A stretch of 64,000 bases of DNA from Gammaproteobacteria bacterium (GTDB lineage: Bacteria > Pseudomonadota > Gammaproteobacteria > Steroidobacterales > Woeseiaceae). Both the position numbers and the translations under genes were made by a program. Of this stretch, positions 27,001 to 36,328 are shown one piece after another. The notes beneath the pieces are model-generated. The model was not told the DNA's origin. It worked only from the letters and a program-made list of their open reading frames with translations, and did no database searches. The stretch covers positions 1 through 64,000 of the forward strand of contig JAHZJK010000029.1 of the NCBI GenBank assembly GCA_022600955.1, in the 5' to 3' direction. Position 1 is the stretch's first letter. Each line of letters opens with the position of its first letter.

Positions 27001-27068
27001 AGCAAAGTGAGCATGACCGCTGCAATCACGGCAACCGGGTTGGATATCGAAATCCTGGTTAGCTTCAT
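24003..27068 (-). CDS. RND family efflux transporter (AcrB/HAE1-like)
   Basis: 1021 residues, the usual size of a homotrimeric proton-driven exporter. The first membrane helix is ISNPVAVIAAVMLTLLMG. Two large periplasmic loops and twelve predicted membrane helices in two repeats follow. The helix-4 charge-relay region reads FATGMVLDAAIVVLENIVR, with one aspartate (the canonical Asp-Asp pair is Asp-Ala here). ATG 27068 is chosen over the GTG one codon earlier; GGGGAGGGG precedes it closely. The pump gene comes before its adaptor, opposite to the common order. The substrate is unknown. Confidence 0.93.
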   Translation of the reverse strand: MKLTRISISNPVAVIAAVMLTLLMGSIGLSRLPVQMIPDVQRSFIQINTGWRTAAPEEVESEILEPQEDALRGLPGLEQMTSSASRGTGSISLMFSVGTDLQRSLIEVINRLNQVPRYPQDVTEPQIFAGQDSFGAAIAWFALTPAEGNTRPMASYSDFVREVVQARLERVPGISNSNAYGGRDNEVRITFDPYEAAALGVDIPSLAELTGNHNDTSGGFSNVGRRQYTLRYAGQYDLPDFGEMVLEWRGGNPVRLRDVATVEVVMRDSNGFMLEGGKDSIAFDAQVEKGVNVLEVMDDLKLAIEELRAGPLKRAGLEIAQAYDESVYIEDSIAMLRTNLLIGIALAIGVLWWFMRKFRATCVVALAIPISLFTGFLVMQMTGRTLNVISLAGLAFATGMVLDAAIVVLENIVRLREKGTESEEAAMTGATQVWLALMASTATTVVIFLPIVFLEDVSGQLFADLALVISVAVVASLIIAVTVIPTAASKWLNTVSLDDPHNAWWDRITRLIMKVTDGEQRRKILIAALFFSATFLTWLLIPPADYLPKGKQGWVFAFVMLPPGQSITAGKEEFADVVNGRIAPYLRDGAELHLDNFFMGTFGSDAFAGGSTTDPDDSDAFVDLLNNEIFAGFPDTMAFAAHWGIFDRVGGGGNIDLNIQSRDMDAMLEAARAGLGLVAEHIPNAQTRPIPGVDFAEPELRLVPDERRITEAGWDRRQMSTVVRALGDGVYVGDYFDGDRRMDIVLRAPEWSSPEQLASTPLATPASGIQPLDQLVALERTAGPRQIRRVDRRRALTLQITPPDNLSLEETLEVLKTRVEPELRAYLPDDGEITYYGSADDLSVALGSMVRSFTLAIVVLYLLMSGLFRSFVDSLLVIAALPLATVGGVTLLRIMNLPLDLLTMIGFITLLGLVVNNAILLVHQTRVAERLGLDRRASVEQAVRRRLRPILMSSMTSLFGMLPLLLIPGPGTEVYQGLAAVIVGGMAVSTVFTLVFLPSLLRLGEGALLPRTAAGEATALA

Positions 27069-27151
27069 CACCCCTCCCCAATACTACAGCTACGAACCGA
27101 CGCGACGTCAATGAGTGCGACTGATTCTATACGTTGTGGTTCGAAGAAAAT

Positions 27152-27228
<77 letters not shown>

Positions 27229-27243
27229 ACCGGAAGACTAATT

Positions 27244-27600
27244 CTAGCGGCGTAGAATCTTCAGAACTTGTTCAAGTTCCATGCGTATCTGCTTGATAAT
27301 CTGCTGACTTTGCGTCACGTCAGATTTCGCATCATCACCGGTCAAACGCTGTCTGGCGCCACCGATCGTAAAACCCTCGTCGTAAAGCAGACTTCTGATC
27401 TGTCGAATGATCAATACGTCCTGACGTTGGTAATAGCGGCGATTGCCACGTCGTTTGACGGGTTTGAGTTGCGGAAATTCCTGTTCCCAATATCGGAGTA
27501 CGTGCGGTTTAACGGCACAGAGATCGCTGACTTCACCTATCGTAAAGTAGCGCTTACCCGGTATTGGAGGAAGTTCGTCGTTATTCCCCGGTTCCAGCAT
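27244..27600 (-). CDS. MerR-family transcriptional regulator
   Basis: 118 residues: a winged-helix MerR DNA-binding domain (about 18-88), reading [25 protein letters not shown] then [16 protein letters not shown] short helical tail follows, without an obvious effector domain or metal-binding cysteines. It overlaps the ihfA 3' end by 20 bases and is followed by tRNA-Pro. This ihfA-merR-tRNA-Pro order recurs in gammaproteobacteria. Its targets are unknown. Confidence 0.92.
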   Translation of the reverse strand: MLEPGNNDELPPIPGKRYFTIGEVSDLCAVKPHVLRYWEQEFPQLKPVKRRGNRRYYQRQDVLIIRQIRSLLYDEGFTIGGARQRLTGDDAKSDVTQSQQIIKQIRMELEQVLKILRR

Positions 27601-27880
27601 ATGCTTCCACTCGGGCCTTTAATTTTTGTCCTGGACGGAAGGTCACTACGCGGCGTGCGCTAATAGGAATTTCCTGACCCGTTTTCGGGTTTCTACCTGG
27701 ACGTTCTTTTTTGTCCCGAAGATCAAAGTTCCCGAAACCGGAAAGCTTGACTTGTTCACCGACTGCGAGCGATGCACGCAGCTCCTCATAAAACATATCG
27801 ACTAACTCGCGAGCTTCCCTTTTGTTCAAACCAAGTTCATCGAACAACGACTCGGCCATGTCTGCTTTTGTCAATGCCAT
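27581..27880 (-). CDS. ihfA: Integration host factor subunit alpha
   Basis: 99 residues, the HU/IHF fold. The DNA-intercalating arm and tip are seen in [27 protein letters not shown], preceded by [21 protein letters not shown] bends DNA as an alpha-beta heterodimer and acts in transcription, replication and recombination. The alpha assignment rests on its place directly after pheT and the N-terminus [22 protein letters not shown]. The beta subunit gene lies 15.5 kb away in this window. Confidence 0.96.
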   Translation of the reverse strand: MALTKADMAESLFDELGLNKREARELVDMFYEELRASLAVGEQVKLSGFGNFDLRDKKERPGRNPKTGQEIPISARRVVTFRPGQKLKARVEAYAGTGE

Positions 27881-27885
27881 CAGGA

Positions 27886-30264
27886 TTAGTCTCTTAGAAC
27901 AGCGGCGAATTTGTCTTGTAATTTGTTGACTGCTGCGGCCATCGCCGCGTCTGCATCTTCGTCAGTAAGGGTGCGCGATGTTTCCTGCAAAATCAAGCCT
28001 ATTGCGATGCTTTTTCGCCCAGCTTCTATGCCCGCACCGGTATAAATGTCAAAAATTCTGACATCTTCAATCAAGGCAGGCGAGCTCTCCGCAACTGCGG
28101 CAACAAGCTCTCCAGCCGAAACCGTGTCATCTACCACAACCGCTATGTCACGACGAATCGCTGGAAAGCGGGACACAATTTCTGCGCTCGGCGCACGCGA
28201 TGCAAGCGTTTTCGCAGCATCAAGTTCAAACACATACGCCGCACGTTTCAGGTCGTAGCGCTTCGCAAGTCGAGGATGCAGCTTGCCGAGCAAACCAATC
28301 TGTTCGCCGCTTCGCATCACCTTCGCCGCCTGACCGGGTTGCAGTGCCGGGTGCTCGGCATTCTCAAAAGAAATCTCGTCCGACTCGGCCGCGAGAGCGA
28401 GCAGCGCTTCGACGTCACCCTTTATGTCAAAGAAGTCTAAAGATTCAGCGCCCGAGCTCCATTGTTCGGGAAACACAGAACCTGTAGCCAGCCCGGCAAT
28501 ACGCACCACTTCAGTATGCTCACCCAATGCACCGTGAAAAGACTTGCTGATTTCAAAGATGCGCACTCGATCCTGCTGCCGTGCGTTGTTGGCTGACGCG
28601 GCTGCAACCATTCCTGGCCACAACGACGCACGCATGACTGACATTTCTGATGAAATAGGATTACTGAGAACGAGTTCCGACTCGTCGCCCGTAAAAATCG
28701 TGTTTGCTTCCGCATCGATGAAACTATAAGTCACAACTTCCTGATAATCGCGCGCAACCAGTGTCGCAGCCGCCTTCTCCGCGTCAACGGTGGATTCCGT
28801 CACGGTTTCGAGACCCGCTTGAGAAAACGCTGTCGTCTCCGGGATAGAATCATAGCCGTGAATTCGGGCGACTTCCTCGATCAGGTCCGCCTCAATCTCG
28901 AGGTCGAACCTGAACGTCGGTGGTGTGACATCCCAGCCACCTGATACGGCAGTGACATCCAGCCCTAACCCTTCCAGTATCGACTCAACCTCGTCGCTGT
29001 CGATTTGCGCGCCCAAAAGCTTATCCAGGCGAGTCTGTCTCAAACGAATAGTTCTGGATGCTGGCAGGAACTCGTCAGCTGACGTGACGACCAGGGGTCC
29101 CGCATCGCCACCGGCAATTTCCAGGAGTAACTCGGTCGCTCTTTCGACAGCTCGCCCCTGGCCTTCCGGATCGACGCCGCGCTCAAATCGCAGTGATGCA
29201 TCTGTGTGCAATCCATATGCCCGTGCACGGCCGGCCATGAAGTCCTGTGGCCAGAACGCGGCCTCAAAGAAGACATCGGTTGTCGCATCTGAGACAGCCG
29301 TACTCATGCCGCCCATGATGCCAGCGAGGCCGATCGGTCCGCTGTCATCGGTAATGATCAACGTGTCGTCGAGCAGTTCAATCTGTTTCTCATCGAGCAA
29401 AGTAAGCTTCTCGCCGGTCTTCGCCAGTCTTGGCCGTATGGTCCCCTGCAGTTTGCTCGCATCATAGGCATGCAGTGGCTGGCCGAGTTCCAGCATAACG
29501 TAGTTGGTTATATCGACAATTGGCGAGATCGCGCGCAGTCCACTGCGGCGTAACCGCTCGGTCATCCATACCGGCGACTCTGCATCGACGTTGATACCAC
29601 GCACAAGTCGACCGGCAAATTGCGGGCAACCTTGCGGCTCGACCAGTTCGACAGGCTGAGAATCACCTATCGTTGCTTTGACAGGCTCAATGCTTGCGTC
29701 CTTGAGGCTGGCACCTGTTAGTGCGGCAACATCCCGTGCGATGCCAAGAACGCTGAAACAGTCACCCCGGTTGGGTGTCAGATCGAGATCGATGACAGCA
29801 TCAGGGAGGCGCAGGAACTCAGTTAACGGAGCGCCTGTGACCGCGAGATCAGGCAGATGAAGAATGCCGTCTGACTCATCACCGAGCCCAAGCTCGACTG
29901 CTGAGCACAGCATGCCGTTCGATACAACGCCACGAATTTTCGCTTTGCGAAGCTTCAGGCCGTTGGGCAATTTCACACCGGGCCTGGCCAATGGCGTCTT
30001 CATGCCTTTCACGACGTTCGGCGCACCGCAAACGATGTCAAGCACTTCGTCACTACCGTCGCTGACCTTGCACACGTTCAGTTTATCGGCATCGGGATGC
30101 TTTGAGACTTCCAGTACCTCTCCGATGACGACAGCTTCCAGGCCTGTCCCTTCAAAATTGATTCCATCAACTTCGTGCCCGAGCATCGTTAGTTGGTGGC
30201 CCAGCGCCTCTGTATCGAGGTCAGGGTTCACCCATTCACGCAACCAGGATTCTGCAATCTTCAT
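27886..30264 (-). CDS. pheT: Phenylalanyl-tRNA synthetase beta subunit
   Basis: 792 residues, full length. The N-terminal tRNA-binding OB domain (residues 40-150) includes [21 protein letters not shown]. The B3/B4 editing domain, B5 domain and catalytic-like core follow. The C-terminal ferredoxin-fold anticodon-binding domain begins near [16 protein letters not shown]. It acts as an alpha2-beta2 enzyme with PheS, five bases upstream, and is followed by ihfA after five bases. Confidence 0.97.
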   Translation of the reverse strand: MKIAESWLREWVNPDLDTEALGHQLTMLGHEVDGINFEGTGLEAVVIGEVLEVSKHPDADKLNVCKVSDGSDEVLDIVCGAPNVVKGMKTPLARPGVKLPNGLKLRKAKIRGVVSNGMLCSAVELGLGDESDGILHLPDLAVTGAPLTEFLRLPDAVIDLDLTPNRGDCFSVLGIARDVAALTGASLKDASIEPVKATIGDSQPVELVEPQGCPQFAGRLVRGINVDAESPVWMTERLRRSGLRAISPIVDITNYVMLELGQPLHAYDASKLQGTIRPRLAKTGEKLTLLDEKQIELLDDTLIITDDSGPIGLAGIMGGMSTAVSDATTDVFFEAAFWPQDFMAGRARAYGLHTDASLRFERGVDPEGQGRAVERATELLLEIAGGDAGPLVVTSADEFLPASRTIRLRQTRLDKLLGAQIDSDEVESILEGLGLDVTAVSGGWDVTPPTFRFDLEIEADLIEEVARIHGYDSIPETTAFSQAGLETVTESTVDAEKAAATLVARDYQEVVTYSFIDAEANTIFTGDESELVLSNPISSEMSVMRASLWPGMVAAASANNARQQDRVRIFEISKSFHGALGEHTEVVRIAGLATGSVFPEQWSSGAESLDFFDIKGDVEALLALAAESDEISFENAEHPALQPGQAAKVMRSGEQIGLLGKLHPRLAKRYDLKRAAYVFELDAAKTLASRAPSAEIVSRFPAIRRDIAVVVDDTVSAGELVAAVAESSPALIEDVRIFDIYTGAGIEAGRKSIAIGLILQETSRTLTDEDADAAMAAAVNKLQDKFAAVLRD

Positions 30265-30269
30265 TGTGC

Positions 30270-31301
<1,032 letters not shown>

Positions 31302-31673
31302 CTAGCTAGCAGCCTGAGATTCGAGGCCGGCCTTGGCCGCTTCTGCAATTGCGCCAAAAGCTTCCGGATCATGTACAGCTATGTCAGCCAGCACTTTTCG
31401 ATCAACTTCGATTTCAGCCTTGTTGAGACCGTTAATCAGGCGGCTGTATGACAATCCGTGCAGTCTGGCCGCAGCGTTGATACGAGCGATCCACAATGAA
31501 CGGAACTGGCGCTTACGCTGACGGCGGTCGCGATACGCATATTGTCCAGCCTTGATAACAGCCTGCTTGGCTGTCTTGAATAGTTTACTGCGCGCGCCGT
31601 AATAGCCCTTCGCTTTACCGAGGACCTTTTTATGGCGGGCTTTGGCGGTTACGCCACTCTTAACTCGTGCCAT
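31302..31673 (-). CDS. rplT: 50S ribosomal protein L20
   Basis: 123 residues, highly basic. It begins [26 protein letters not shown] and has the [19 protein letters not shown] segment that contacts 23S rRNA. L20 is an assembly protein, and in E. coli it also represses its own operon. The gene follows rpmI by 14 bases and precedes pheS, the standard infC-rpmI-rplT-pheST order. Confidence 0.98.
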   Translation of the reverse strand: MARVKSGVTAKARHKKVLGKAKGYYGARSKLFKTAKQAVIKAGQYAYRDRRQRKRQFRSLWIARINAAARLHGLSYSRLINGLNKAEIEVDRKVLADIAVHDPEAFGAIAEAAKAGLESQAAS

Positions 31674-31687
31674 TTCTCAATCTCCTC

Positions 31688-31885
31688 TTAACTGTATGGA
31701 AGCATGCGTTTTACGGACTTAACATCGCACTCGGCGACTTGCTGGGTCGTGCCCAACTGACGTTTACGCTTTGACTTCTTCTTGGTAAGAATATGATTGA
31801 GGTGGGACTGGGAGCGCTTGTAGCCACCCTTGCCCGTCTTACTGAAGCGCTTGGCCGCGCCCCGGTTGGTTTTCATCTTTGACAT
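31688..31885 (-). CDS. rpmI: 50S ribosomal protein L35
   Basis: 65 residues from ATG 31885: [20 protein letters not shown], then the family end KRQLGTT...VKRMLPYS. The frame is open 28 codons further upstream, but that part is not homologous. The ribosome binding site AAGGA lies seven bases before 31885. The 113-base gap to infC contains short GC-rich hairpins, for example CCGGA-ATGG-TCCGG; such structures bind L20 in E. coli, but this is not shown here. Confidence 0.97.
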   Translation of the reverse strand: MSKMKTNRGAAKRFSKTGKGGYKRSQSHLNHILTKKKSKRKRQLGTTQQVAECDVKSVKRMLPYS

Positions 31886-31998
31886 TTCAGTTCCTTTAGC
31901 CGTGCTACGAACCGGACCATTCCGGCCGCTACAGGCGGGTAGAGCTCTCCGGGGTGTCACGCCCTTCAATGCTGTTACTCACTTTTTCGTTACTACTT

Positions 31999-32517
31999 CT
32001 ACTTCTTCTTCGGCCCGATCACCATCACCATCTGCCGACCTTCCATCTGTGGCATCTGTTCGACCGTACCCAACTCTTCGAGGTCATCTCTGACCCTGGC
32101 CAGCAGCTGTGCACCCAATTCCTTGTGCGCCATCTCCCGGCCTCTAAATCTCAGTGTGACTTTCGTCTTGTCACCAACTTCCAGAAAAGCGATCAGTTTC
32201 TTCAGTTTGATCTGGTAGTCACCTTCATCCGTACCCGGACGAAACTTAATTTCCTTGACGTGAACCTGTTTCTGTTTACGTTTCGCAGACTGTGCCTTCT
32301 TGTTCTGTTCGAACAAGTACTTGCCGAAATCCATTATTCGACAGACTGGCGGTGCAGCGTTCGGCGATACTTCGACGAGATCAAGACCTTCTTCCTTCGC
32401 CAGCTCGATCCCTGCCCTGAGCGTCATGACACCCGCTTGTTCGCCTTGAGAATCGATAACTCGAACCTCTGTTGCGTCTATTTCGTCATTACGCCTTACG
32501 CGCTTTGTAACTGCGAT
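31999..32517 (-). CDS. infC: Translation initiation factor IF-3 (AUC start)
   Basis: IF-3 binds the 30S subunit and rejects non-canonical start codons. The homologous region extends 30 codons upstream of the first ATG (32427), reading [20 protein letters not shown]. The ATC at 32517 gives a 172-residue protein. GGAGGA lies seven bases before it. Non-AUG starts (AUU in E. coli) are the hallmark of infC autoregulation. The core [20 protein letters not shown] and the C-terminal [13 protein letters not shown] are intact. thrS, often upstream, is not present here. Confidence 0.95.
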   Translation of the reverse strand: MAVTKRVRRNDEIDATEVRVIDSQGEQAGVMTLRAGIELAKEEGLDLVEVSPNAAPPVCRIMDFGKYLFEQNKKAQSAKRKQKQVHVKEIKFRPGTDEGDYQIKLKKLIAFLEVGDKTKVTLRFRGREMAHKELGAQLLARVRDDLEELGTVEQMPQMEGRQMVMVIGPKKK

Positions 32518-32593
32518 ACCAAAATCCTCCGGAAACTAAGCAATCCCAACACTTCCAGCCACGTACAAAGGCCGCAGAATGTGCGGGAACGCG

Positions 32594-32622
32594 ATTCTAT
32601 ATAGCCGGAAACAAGGTTACAA
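32594..32622 (-). promoter_or_regulatory. Sigma-70 type promoter for infC operon
   Basis: On the minus strand TTGTAA (32617-32622) and TAGAAT (32594-32599) are separated by 17 bases, each one or two bases from consensus. The predicted transcript would start near 32587, about 70 bases before the infC AUC codon. Confidence 0.6.
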
Positions 32623-32644
32623 CCTCGGAAACACCGATTTTCGT

Positions 32645-32668
32645 AAAAAAATCAGGCATTTTGCACTG
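32645..32668 (-). terminator. Probable terminator of tRNA-Val
   Basis: On the minus strand CAG-T-GCA pairs with TGC-CTG across an AAA loop with one bulged T, followed by ATTTTTTT. It begins 16 bases after the tRNA-Val CCA end. Confidence 0.5.
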
Positions 32669-32683
32669 CAGAGCAGTTCAGAT

Positions 32684-32758
32684 TGGTGGGCGATGCGGGT
32701 TTCGAACCTGCGACCTCCACGATGTCAACGTGGCGCTCTACCCCTGAGCTAATCGCCC
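32684..32758 (-). tRNA. tRNA-Val (anticodon GAC)
   Basis: 75 bases with encoded CCA. The acceptor stem GGGCGAT/ATCGCCC is perfect. The D-arm is GCTCAGGGGTAGAGC. The anticodon stem CCACG/CGTGG encloses TTGACAT, giving GAC. The T-arm GCAGGTTCGAAACCCGC is present. It lies between uvrB and the infC promoter on the same strand. Confidence 0.97.
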
Positions 32759-32813
32759 TACACCTCGGAAGGGACGCGTAAGATACTGAAGCGCATGATG
32801 GACTGCAAGACTG

Positions 32814-34871
32814 TCAGCCGGCTTTTTTCTCCTCAATCCCCAATCCGGCGGCCCGCAGCGCGTGAATCTCATCGCGCAACCTCGCCGCATCCTCAAATTC
32901 AAGGTCCCGGGCGTGTTTCAGCATCCGTTTCTCGAGTTTGGCAGCCCTCTTGATGAGTTCCGCCGGGCTCATTACCTCGTATGGCGCACCCGACTCAGCC
33001 GTTCCGCGCGCCCCTGAGCCCGGTGACGGATATGCCGACTCCATGATATCGGCGACCTTTTTGACGATGGACTCCGGCTTGATGCCATGCTTTTCATTGT
33101 GTGCGACCTGCCGCTCACGGCGCCGGTTTGTCTCATCAATCGCCCGTTCCATTGAACCTGTCATCTTGTCGGCGTACAGAATTGCCTTGCCGTGCAGATT
33201 GCGGGCAGCCCGGCCGACTGTCTGGATCAGCGAGCGGTCGGACCGCAGGAAGCCTTCCTTATCCGCATCAAGAATTGCAACCAGCGAAACTTCGGGCATA
33301 TCGAGCCCTTCGCGCAACAGGTTGATGCCGACCAGGACATCGAATACTCCGAGACGAAGGTCCCGGATAATCTCCGTACGCTCGACCGTCCCGATATCAG
33401 AATGCAGGTAGCGCACGCGCACACCGTGCTCACCGAGATAGTCTGTCAAATCTTCTGCCATGCGCTTGGTCAGGGTGGTGATCAGAACGCGCTCTTCATT
33501 AGCCACCCTCTTGCCAATCTCCGAAAGCACGTCATCAACCTGGGTACTTGCAGGGCGTACCTCCAGTTCCGGGTCTATCAAACCGGTCGGTCGCACCAGC
33601 AACTCGACCGTGCCGTCCGTGTGCTCTTTCTCATAATTGCCCGGTGTCGCCGATACGTAAATTGTTTGCGGCGACAGACTTTCAAATTCATCGAATCGCA
33701 ACGGCCTGTTGTCCAGCGCGGACGGCAAGCGGAAGCCGTGTTCAACCAGTGTTTCTTTGCGTGAACGATCCCCTTTGTACATGCCACCCAGCTGCGGCAC
33801 TGTTACGTGGCTCTCGTCGACCACGAGAATCGCATTGGGCGGAATATAATCAAACAAACACGGCGGCGGTTCACCTGGATTGCGGCCGGAAAGATAGCGC
33901 GAGTAGTTCTCAATTCCGCTGCAATAGCCAAGCTCCCGAATCATCTCTAAATCAAATAAAGTTCTCTGTTCAAGTCTTTGAGCTTCAAGGAGTTTACTGT
34001 TATCTCGAAGTTGCTTAAGGCGTTCTTTCAGCTCGACTTTGATGTGCTCGCACGCCTCCAGGAGACGCTCTCTGGGTGTCACGTAGTGCGACTTCGGAAA
34101 GATCGTCAGCCGTGGCACGCGTCGAACCACCTCGCCTGTCAGCGGGTCGAAAAACGCCAGCGACTCAACCTCGTCATCGAACAGCTCAATACGCACTGCA
34201 TCCCGATCAGATTCTGCTGGAAAAACATCGATTACATCGCCGCGGACGCGATACGTTCCTTGCGACAAATCCAGCTCGTTGCGTGTGTATTGCAGTTCCG
34301 CGAGACGACGCAGCAAGCTGCGTTGATCCAGTCGCTCACCTCGAGACAAATGCAAGACCATACTGAAATAGGCTTCCGGATCACCCAGGCCATAGATTGC
34401 CGAGACTGTCGCGACAATGATTGTGTCCGGCCGTTCGATCAATGCCTTGGTCGCCGACAAGCGCATCTGTTCTATATGCTCGTTCACCGACGCGTCTTTC
34501 TCGATGTAAGTATCTGAGCTCGGCACATACGCCTCTGGCTGGTAGTAGTCGTAGTAAGAAACGAAATACTCAACCGCGTTGTTTGGGAAAAACTCGCGCA
34601 TCTCCCCGTACAGCTGAGCCGCCAGCGTTTTGTTTGGCGCCAGCACGATGGCCGGCCGTTGCAGCCGCTCGATTACGTTCGCGACTGTGTAAGTTTTTCC
34701 GGATCCGGTGACACCGAGCAAAACCTGCTTTGCGAGACCATCTTCAAGCCCCTCGCACAACCCCTGAATGGCTTTCGGCTGGTCCCCGGCAGGCTGAAAT
34801 TCTGACTTCAGGCCAAGTCGGTCGCGATCATCACTAAGTCTGTTGGGCTGCATGTCGGTTTCACGTACCAT
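32814..34871 (-). CDS. uvrB: Excinuclease ABC subunit B
   Basis: UvrB is the damage-verifying helicase-like subunit of nucleotide excision repair. The 685-residue protein has Walker [19 protein letters not shown], the beta-hairpin region [24 protein letters not shown], helicase motif [12 protein letters not shown], and motif [11 protein letters not shown]. The C-terminal UVR coiled coil ends with [27 protein letters not shown]. The start may be ATG 34871 or ATG 34853; a GTG at 34886 is also in frame. Only 27 to 45 bases separate it from the divergent aminotransferase start. In many bacteria LexA controls uvrB, but I see no clear SOS box. Confidence 0.97.
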   Translation of the reverse strand: MVRETDMQPNRLSDDRDRLGLKSEFQPAGDQPKAIQGLCEGLEDGLAKQVLLGVTGSGKTYTVANVIERLQRPAIVLAPNKTLAAQLYGEMREFFPNNAVEYFVSYYDYYQPEAYVPSSDTYIEKDASVNEHIEQMRLSATKALIERPDTIIVATVSAIYGLGDPEAYFSMVLHLSRGERLDQRSLLRRLAELQYTRNELDLSQGTYRVRGDVIDVFPAESDRDAVRIELFDDEVESLAFFDPLTGEVVRRVPRLTIFPKSHYVTPRERLLEACEHIKVELKERLKQLRDNSKLLEAQRLEQRTLFDLEMIRELGYCSGIENYSRYLSGRNPGEPPPCLFDYIPPNAILVVDESHVTVPQLGGMYKGDRSRKETLVEHGFRLPSALDNRPLRFDEFESLSPQTIYVSATPGNYEKEHTDGTVELLVRPTGLIDPELEVRPASTQVDDVLSEIGKRVANEERVLITTLTKRMAEDLTDYLGEHGVRVRYLHSDIGTVERTEIIRDLRLGVFDVLVGINLLREGLDMPEVSLVAILDADKEGFLRSDRSLIQTVGRAARNLHGKAILYADKMTGSMERAIDETNRRRERQVAHNEKHGIKPESIVKKVADIMESAYPSPGSGARGTAESGAPYEVMSPAELIKRAAKLEKRMLKHARDLEFEDAARLRDEIHALRAAGLGIEEKKAG

Positions 34872-34898
34872 TGTTTCGCGTTTCACGGAGGCAATCGA

Positions 34899-36083
34899 GT
34901 GAGTTTATCAGTTTCTAAACGTATGGCAGCCATCAAGCCTTCGCCAACCGGCGCCGTGCTGGCCCTGGCCACCGAATTGAGAGCGGCTGGCCGTGACGTC
35001 ATTAGCCTGGGCGCCGGCGAGCCCGACTTCGACACGCCGAATCACATCAGGCAGGCAGCACACGCCGCGATCGATGCCGGTGACACCCGGTATACGCCTG
35101 TCGATGGCACGGCCGAACTCAAAACGGCAATCCAGCAGAAGTTCCTGCGCGAAAACCAGCTCGATTACGAGATATCTCAGATACTCGTGTCCAGCGGTGC
35201 CAAACAATGCCTCTTCAACTTGTGTCTCGCCGTGCTGGGGCCAGGTGATGAGGCAGTCATTCCCGCACCCTACTGGGTCTCCTACCCGGACATGGTGCGT
35301 CTTGCCGGTGCGCAACCGGTCATTCTCAGTGCGGGCATTGAGGAAGACTTCAAGATTACGCCTGAGCAACTCAATGCGGCGCTCTCCAACCGAACGCGCC
35401 TGTTGATCATGAATAGTCCGAGCAACCCCACAGGGGCAAGTTATTCCGAACGCGAACTACAGGCACTCGGCGCTGTTCTCGAACGTTATCCAGATGTTCT
35501 GATCGTCGCCGATGACATTTATGAGCACATACACTGGGCAAAACAGCCATTTGTCAGTTTTGCAGCAGCATGCCCGGCCCTGTTCGAGCGCACGGTAACA
35601 ACGAACGGTGTTTCCAAAGCCTATGCGATGACAGGCTGGCGCATCGGCTATGCGGCAGGACCCCATAGCATCATCTCAGCGATGAAAACCATCCAGAGTC
35701 AAAGCACATCGAATCCATGCAGTGTTTCGCAAAAGGCGGCCGTTGTTGCCCTGTCCGGAGACCAGTCTTGCGTCGTACGGATGACTGCTGCGTACAAGAA
35801 ACGTCACGACTACATCGTCGCCGCCCTCAACGAAATCGAGGGCATTGAGTGTCGGCCCGGCGAAGGCACTTTCTACGCTTTTCCACGCGTTACCGGGATA
35901 CTGGAGAAAATAGGCCTTGGCTCAGATACAGACCTGGTCGAGCATTTGCTCAATGCCGCGGATCTCGCCTGCGTGCCCGGATCGGCCTTCGGCGCTGCTG
36001 GCTATATTCGCTTGTCATTTGCCTGTTCTATGGAAACCCTTGAAGAGTCGATCAATCGCATAAAACGGGCAGTTTCGGCTTGA
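34899..36083 (+). CDS. Aspartate-type class I PLP aminotransferase
   Basis: 394 residues starting at GTG 34899, with GGAGG seven bases before it. It has the N-terminal [15 protein letters not shown], the motif [27 protein letters not shown] (PLP Asp/Tyr) and the Schiff-base lysine in [20 protein letters not shown]. The C-terminal arginine lies in [10 protein letters not shown]. This is the I-gamma/I-beta aspartate aminotransferase group; aspartate to oxaloacetate is the likely reaction, and prephenate or other amino donors are possible. It is divergent from uvrB. Confidence 0.92.
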   Translation: MSLSVSKRMAAIKPSPTGAVLALATELRAAGRDVISLGAGEPDFDTPNHIRQAAHAAIDAGDTRYTPVDGTAELKTAIQQKFLRENQLDYEISQILVSSGAKQCLFNLCLAVLGPGDEAVIPAPYWVSYPDMVRLAGAQPVILSAGIEEDFKITPEQLNAALSNRTRLLIMNSPSNPTGASYSERELQALGAVLERYPDVLIVADDIYEHIHWAKQPFVSFAAACPALFERTVTTNGVSKAYAMTGWRIGYAAGPHSIISAMKTIQSQSTSNPCSVSQKAAVVALSGDQSCVVRMTAAYKKRHDYIVAALNEIEGIECRPGEGTFYAFPRVTGILEKIGLGSDTDLVEHLLNAADLACVPGSAFGAAGYIRLSFACSMETLEESINRIKRAVSA

Positions 36084-36150
36084 CTTCGGATCGCCTCTGA
36101 ACCAGAATTCCGGCCCGCACCCTAGAGCAATACCTAAGGTGTCGACCTAT

Positions 36151-36226
36151 TCCCCGATAGCTCAGTTGGTAGAGCGATTGACTGTTAATCAATTGGTCCC
36201 TGGTTCGAGTCCGGGTCGGGGAGCCA
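36151..36226 (+). tRNA. tRNA-Asn (anticodon GTT)
   Basis: 76 bases with encoded CCA. The acceptor stem TCCCCGA/TCGGGGA is perfect. The D-arm is GCTCAGTTGGTAGAGC. The anticodon stem TTGA/TCAA encloses CTGTTAA, giving GTT. The T-arm CTGGTTCGAGTCCGG is normal. Confidence 0.98.
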
Positions 36227-36231
36227 ATCTC

Positions 36232-36265
36232 AAAAAAGCCCGCAGCAGATGCGGGCTTTTTTTTT
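36232..36265 (+). terminator. Strong Rho-independent terminator after tRNA-Asn
   Basis: AAAAAAGCCCGC pairs with GCGGGCTTTTTT over a seven-base loop (AGCAGAT), followed by more T. It begins 5 bases after the tRNA end. The A-tract makes it nearly symmetric, but no minus-strand gene needs it here. Confidence 0.93.
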
Positions 36266-36328
36266 GCTAAAACGGCTCAACCGCGGGCTTTTCCTCAAGT
36301 TTTGTTCGGCCCCGCCGACAGTCTCAGC

